DNA of 27,270 bases. Source: Schlegelella_A sp035493195 (GTDB lineage Bacteria > Pseudomonadota > Gammaproteobacteria > Burkholderiales > Burkholderiaceae_C). A model generated the notes under the pieces. That model did not search any database. It saw only the letters and a program-made list of their open reading frames with translations, and was not told the DNA's origin. The stretch lies in the NCBI GenBank assembly GCA_035493195.1, contig DATJIM010000301.1:1-27270 (forward strand), in the 5' to 3' direction. Position 1 is the stretch's first letter; the number at the start of each line of letters is the position of its first letter. Both the position numbers and the translations under genes were made by a program. Of this stretch, positions 23,878 to 27,270 are shown piece after piece.

Positions 23878-24312
23878 TCAGCGGTCGGTGCGCTCTTCGT
23901 CGACCGCCTTGCGCGCCTTCATGTTGAAGCGCCCGTCGTAGATCGGCTTCCCGCCCGTGCTCGGGCCGGGGTACTGGACGAACAGCATCTCGCCGCCGGT
24001 CTCGGTGAAGAGCTCGTCCTCGACGTGCGGGTCGGAATAGAAGACCATCGTTCCCGGCCCGACCTGCTTCTCGCCGATGCGGAACTCGCCTTCGAGGATG
24101 TACCAGACCTGCGCGAAGTCGTGGTGGTGCAACGGATGCCGTGCGCCGGGCTCGTAGCGGACGATGCCTGCGTTGGGCTCGGTCGGCCGTTCGGGGCGCG
24201 GATGGAACAGCATCTTGCCGGTCTGCCCCGGCCAGCGGATCGTTTCCCACTCGCGCTCGTCGCGGTGCACGAACTCGGCGGGGCGGTGCAGGGATTCCAC
24301 TTTCGCGTTCAT
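23878..24312 (-). CDS. Single-domain cupin protein
   Basis: A 144-residue small beta-barrel protein. Cupin motif 1 spans residues 56-75 (GARHPLHHHDFAQVWYILEG), fitting G-x5-H-x-H-x3-(E)-x6-G, with His62 and His64 as metal ligands. The usual glutamate position is Gln68. Motif 2 is around GPGTMVFYSDPHVEDE, with His96. The metal site therefore seems present but one acidic ligand is replaced. AAGGAGA precedes the ATG at 24312. It lies 23 bases after the FAD oxidoreductase gene and 41 before the binding-protein gene. It may be a small-molecule isomerase, dioxygenase or ligand-sensing partner; no specific function can be assigned. Confidence 0.88.
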   Translation of the reverse strand: MNAKVESLHRPAEFVHRDEREWETIRWPGQTGKMLFHPRPERPTEPNAGIVRYEPGARHPLHHHDFAQVWYILEGEFRIGEKQVGPGTMVFYSDPHVEDELFTETGGEMLFVQYPGPSTGGKPIYDGRFNMKARKAVDEERTDR

Positions 24313-24335
24313 CGCTTTCGTCTCCTTCGTGGTTC

Positions 24336-25691
24336 TCAGCGGGTGGCAACGGCTTCTTCGTCGAGGCGCGCTCCGCTGCGGTCGAGCGCCGCGCGCACCG
24401 CCTGCCCGGGGAGCGCCCGCGGCGCGATCCCGGATTCGAGGCAAAGCGCAGCGGCGTGCCCGATCGCATGGCCGTACGAGAAGCACTGCGCGGTCACGCG
24501 CGCCGAGGCGACCGCCTCGTGCTGCGCCGAGAGGCATCGGCCGGCGGTGAGCAGACCCTCGCCGCGCACCGGCACGAAACAGCCGTACGGCACTTCGTAC
24601 CAGTCGTCGAGCAGCCACTCGACCCTGGGCTTCGCGCCGGCGTGCAGCTCGATCGGCCACGGCGAGCGCGCGATGGCGTCGGCGAACTTGCGCCCGGCGA
24701 GGATGTCGGCGTTGGCGAGCGTCGCGACGCCGCGCGCCTGGCGCGTCTGGCGCACGCCGACCTGGACGCCGGTGTCGACGACGTACGCGTTCTCGCAGCC
24801 GACCAGCTTCTCGCGAAAGAAGCGCGCGTACTGGCGCATCTGCAGCCGGCCCTCGAGCTCGGCGTCGGTGAAATCGCGCGCGAAGAGCGTGTTCAGCTCG
24901 CGCCCGTCGGCGCCGACGACACGCGTGCAGTTGCAGAGCAGCTCGTTCGGCCGCGTCGTCGGGAACAGCCAGATCTTCGAACGCGGCAGGAACCAGCCGT
25001 GGCCGTGGTGCTCGCGCAGCAGCGCCGAGACCGGCTCCGGCATGATCGTGTCCTCGCCGTAGGCGGCGACGAAGCGCGGGACGTCGACGCCGCCGAGGCG
25101 AAAGATCATGGTCGGGTTCTGCACCGTGCCGTTGTCGCCGACGAACGACTCGAAGCCGGCCATCGCGACGAGGTCGGCGTCGCCGCTCGCGTCGATGCTG
25201 ATCCGGGCGCGCAGCTCGACCGGGCCTTCCTTCGACCACGCCCAAGCGCCGATCACGCGCTCGCCGTCGAGCAGCGCGCCGGTGATCACGGTGTGGAAGA
25301 GGATGCGCACTCCTGCTTCGCGCAGCACGTGGTCGGCGGCTTCGCGCCACATCAGCGGGTCGTGCACCCGCGTCCACGTCTTGCCGTAGCGCTGCGGCGG
25401 CGTCAGGCCGCCGCGCGACTCGAGGAGCCGCACGAACTCGTCGGCGAAGCCGAACACGACCTGGCGCGGCCGCGCGTCGGGCCGGTCGCTCGCCTCGTAG
25501 AGGCCGCAGACCGTCCCCGACAGGCCGGCGACGGCGCCGCCGCCGCAGAAGCCGTAGCGCTCGACGAGCACCACCGAGAGGCCCTGCCGCGCCGCGGTGA
25601 CCGCCGCGGCGACCCCGGCGGCGCCGCCGCCGGCGACGAGCACGTCGGCGTCGACCTTCAGCGTCACGCGCCTGTCGATGCCGGTCGTCAT
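24336..25691 (-). CDS. FAD-dependent oxidoreductase (FAD_oxidored family)
   Basis: A 451-residue flavoprotein. The N-terminal dinucleotide motif VDADVLVAGGGAAGVAAAVT (G-x-G-x-x-G) and VVLVERYGFCGGGAVAGLSG bind FAD in the manner of the FAD_oxidored (PF12831-like) group. ISIDASGDADLVAMAG is the second conserved block. The C-terminal GLLTAGRCLSAQHEAVASAR and CFSYGHAIGHAAALCLES complete the flavin pocket. This group oxidises or reduces small organic substrates and is poorly characterised. No heterodisulfide-type cysteine clusters were seen. The ATG at 25691 overlaps the GntR stop in an ATGA junction. It is the first enzyme gene after the regulator and therefore probably belongs to the regulated pathway. 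Confidence 0.9.
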   Translation of the reverse strand: MTTGIDRRVTLKVDADVLVAGGGAAGVAAAVTAARQGLSVVLVERYGFCGGGAVAGLSGTVCGLYEASDRPDARPRQVVFGFADEFVRLLESRGGLTPPQRYGKTWTRVHDPLMWREAADHVLREAGVRILFHTVITGALLDGERVIGAWAWSKEGPVELRARISIDASGDADLVAMAGFESFVGDNGTVQNPTMIFRLGGVDVPRFVAAYGEDTIMPEPVSALLREHHGHGWFLPRSKIWLFPTTRPNELLCNCTRVVGADGRELNTLFARDFTDAELEGRLQMRQYARFFREKLVGCENAYVVDTGVQVGVRQTRQARGVATLANADILAGRKFADAIARSPWPIELHAGAKPRVEWLLDDWYEVPYGCFVPVRGEGLLTAGRCLSAQHEAVASARVTAQCFSYGHAIGHAAALCLESGIAPRALPGQAVRAALDRSGARLDEEAVATR

Positions 25692-26359
25692 GGGCTCACC
25701 GTCGCGCGGGTGAACTTCTCGATCGCGTCGAGCAGCTTGTCGCTCGCCTTGCCGGCGCGCTCTTCGTTGCCGGCGGCGATCGCGCGCGCGATGTCGGCGT
25801 GGAGCTTGGCGGTGAGCGGCATGTCGGCAGCCTCCTTGTAATGGAGGTACCAGAAGCGGCGGGAGAGGGAATGCATCAGGCTCATCGCGCCGGCGGAGAA
25901 TTCGTTGTGCGCGGCGGCCGAGCAGAGCAGGTTGAAGTCGCGGTCGATGCGCATGAAGTTGACGTCGTCGTTCGCCTTCGCCGCCGCTTCGAAGGCGACC
26001 GCGAGGGCGCGAAAGCGCGCCCGCTCGTCATCGGTCGCCCGCCGTGCGGCGCTCTTCGCGATCAGCCGCTCGAGCTCGCGGCGCGTCTCGAGCAGGCGCA
26101 ATTGGCCGGCGACGTTGATGTCGGTGACGAAGTTGCCGCGGCGCGGGTAGATCTCGACCAGCCGCTCGCGCGCGAGCCGCTGCAGCGCCTCGCGGATCGG
26201 CGTGCGGCCGATGCCGAGCCGCGCCATCAGCTCCGCCTCGGACACCGGCGTTCCCGGCGCGAGCCGCAGCGTGACGATCAGCTCCTCGATCTCGGCGTAG
26301 GCGCGGTCGGTCAGGCTCTGTGCCGGAGCGAGCTCAACGACCGAAGCGCGCTGGTTCAT
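25688..26359 (-). CDS. GntR-family transcriptional regulator with FCD effector domain
   Basis: A 223-residue regulator. The N-terminal winged HTH covers about residues 18-80 (SLTDRAYAEIEELIVTLRLA, PGTPVSEAELMARLGIGRTP, IREALQRLARERLVEIYPRR, G). The all-helical FCD effector domain starts near residue 88 (LLETRRELERLIAKSAARRA) and contains MRIDRDFNLLCSAAAHN, with the D-x3-(H/N) metal or carboxylate-ligand pattern of FadR-type GntR proteins. The start chosen is the ATG at 26359; the open frame upstream runs through the promoter. It heads the ten-gene minus-strand cluster and is divergent from the membrane hydroxylase. The expected role is substrate-responsive repression of both transcripts (inference). 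FCD regulators commonly sense organic acids. Confidence 0.93.
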   Translation of the reverse strand: MNQRASVVELAPAQSLTDRAYAEIEELIVTLRLAPGTPVSEAELMARLGIGRTPIREALQRLARERLVEIYPRRGNFVTDINVAGQLRLLETRRELERLIAKSAARRATDDERARFRALAVAFEAAAKANDDVNFMRIDRDFNLLCSAAAHNEFSAGAMSLMHSLSRRFWYLHYKEAADMPLTAKLHADIARAIAAGNEERAGKASDKLLDAIEKFTRATVSP

Positions 26360-26372
26360 CCGCTGGATCCCG

Positions 26373-26401
26373 TTGACAGAGGCCTGATCGACGTCTAATA
26401 T
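26373..26401 (+). promoter_or_regulatory. Sigma-70 promoter for the membrane hydroxylase gene
   Basis: A perfect TTGACA (26373-26378), a 17-base spacer and TAATAT (26396-26401, four of six) give a strong promoter with a start near 26408, about 28 bases before the ATG. On the minus strand the same AT-rich block reads TATATT (26397-26402), a possible -10 for the GntR-led cluster with a weak -35, so the two promoters may share bases. Confidence 0.7.
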
Positions 26402-26406
26402 ATCAG
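26384..26406. promoter_or_regulatory. Candidate GntR operator
   Basis: An inverted repeat CTGAT (26384-26388) / ATCAG (26402-26406), with arms 18 bases apart centre to centre, spans the -10 region of both divergent promoters. The location is ideal for repression by the adjacent GntR protein. The arms are short and the sequence does not match a classic FadR/GntR consensus, so the call rests on position and symmetry. Confidence 0.45.
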
Positions 26407-26435
26407 CAGAACGAATCGCCGACACGGGGCAAACC

Positions 26436-27269
26436 ATGATGACCGAGCGCCAACGCAACTTCCGCCGCCAGTACGTCGAGCAGATCAGCCCCTGGTACAA
26501 CGGCCTGGTCCACGTCGGCGTGATGTACGCCGCCGGCATCTCGGCGATCTGGTGGTGCGTCAGCCGGATGCACGGCGCGACGTGGGAGTGGCTGCTGATC
26601 GTTCCGGTCGCGATCTGCGGCAACTTCGCCGAGTGGGCGATGCACAAGTACGTGATGCACCGCCTGATCGACGTCTTCGCGCTGCGCGCGATCTACGACC
26701 GCCACACCCGCCAGCACCACCAGTACTTCACCGACAACGACGCGACGATCCACACCGTCAAGGAGTTCCGGATCGTCTTCTTCCCGTGGCGCGTGCTGAT
26801 GGTGCTCGCGGTGGGCGGCGGCCTGCTCGCCTGGATCGCGTCGCTCGTCATCAACGCCAACGCGGGCTACGTCGTCTTCATCACCATGATCGGGCACTAC
26901 ATGGTGTATGAGACGTTCCACTTCTTCTGCCACATCCCCGAGCAGCCCTGGCTGCGCCATGTTCCGTTCGTCAACACGGTTCGGCGCCACCACGTCGCGC
27001 ACCACAACATGGGGATCATGATGCACGTCAACATGAATCTCACGTTCCCGGTCGCCGACTGGGCGATGAGGACGAGCGACCTGAAGCGCGGCCTCGCCGG
27101 CCACGTCTTCAACGGCTACGACGAGCGGTACGTCAAGGACGAGCTGAAGCCCGTGATCGCGCGCTTCCGCACCGACGAGACGCAGGACGCGCGCTGCACG
27201 CTCGACGGCCCGAAGCTCGACGCCGACGAAGTGCGCGCGCTCGAGCGCGCCGGCGGTCTCGTCGCCTGA
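26436..27269 (+). CDS. Fatty acid hydroxylase / sterol desaturase family membrane di-iron protein
   Basis: A 277-residue integral membrane oxygenase-like protein, complete in the window (TGA at 27267-27269). The histidine cluster of the family is present: His70-x4-His75 (HKYVMH), His90-x3-His94-His95 (HTRQHH), His162-x3-His166 (HFFCH) and His185-His186-x2-His189-His190 (HHVAHH), with further histidines at 106, 154 and 197. Hydrophobic segments lie near 24-41, 51-63, 117-148 and 150-165. These motifs bind two irons and use O2 to hydroxylate or desaturate lipid-like substrates. The substrate is unknown. It is divergent from the GntR-led oxidation cluster and shares its control region, so it may be co-regulated with that pathway. 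TTGACA-N17-TAATAT lies upstream. Confidence 0.9.
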   Translation: MMTERQRNFRRQYVEQISPWYNGLVHVGVMYAAGISAIWWCVSRMHGATWEWLLIVPVAICGNFAEWAMHKYVMHRLIDVFALRAIYDRHTRQHHQYFTDNDATIHTVKEFRIVFFPWRVLMVLAVGGGLLAWIASLVINANAGYVVFITMIGHYMVYETFHFFCHIPEQPWLRHVPFVNTVRRHHVAHHNMGIMMHVNMNLTFPVADWAMRTSDLKRGLAGHVFNGYDERYVKDELKPVIARFRTDETQDARCTLDGPKLDADEVRALERAGGLVA

Positions 27270-27270
27270 T

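Overview
The window looks like a chromosomal segment of a high-GC betaproteobacterium, most likely Burkholderiales or a close relative. This is inferred from the gene families and not from a marker gene. Supporting signs are the Slt / NDUFA9-like / GST / Cca neighbourhood, a PEP-CTERM protein, a DUF2917 protein beside a LysR regulator, an SAH riboswitch ahead of ahcY-tlyA-metF, a napEDABC operon and strong G/C third-position codon bias. No rRNA, tRNA, CRISPR array, transposase or phage gene was seen. The bias leaves many long open frames antisense to real genes; these were discarded.

Left part (1-8.6 kb). On the minus strand are a soluble lytic transglycosylase, an NDUFA9-like epimerase, a glutathione S-transferase and the 5' portion of cca (cut by the window edge). 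A plus-strand PEP-CTERM gene with a strong terminator sits between GST and cca. Then come a 5-formyltetrahydrofolate cyclo-ligase, a LysR regulator divergent from a DUF2917 membrane protein, and a second, different 5-formyltetrahydrofolate cyclo-ligase-like gene that overlaps the DUF2917 gene.

Middle (8.6-16.9 kb). napEDABC encodes a complete minimal periplasmic nitrate reductase: small membrane protein, chaperone, Mo/4Fe-4S catalytic subunit, diheme NapB and tetraheme NapC. Nine bases away, and convergent, is the methyl-cycle operon ahcY-tlyA-metF. Its leader carries a clear SAH riboswitch, followed by a hairpin that would compete with the ligand-bound pseudoknot. A HAD-IIB phosphatase is transcribed divergently from it.

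Right part (17-27.3 kb). Ten tightly spaced minus-strand genes run from a GntR/FCD regulator through an FAD oxidoreductase, a cupin, a branched-chain-type ABC importer (binding protein, LivH, LivM, LivG, LivF), a phytanoyl-CoA-dioxygenase-like Fe(II)/2-oxoglutarate oxygenase and a zinc alcohol dehydrogenase. Several junctions are 4-base ATGA overlaps. It reads as one regulated uptake-and-oxidation pathway whose substrate cannot be read from sequence. A membrane di-iron fatty acid hydroxylase/sterol desaturase-like gene is divergent from the regulator, across a short AT-rich promoter region with an inverted repeat. This cluster is the best candidate for an undescribed system in the window. The two cyclo-ligase paralogues and the riboswitch platform are the next most interesting items.
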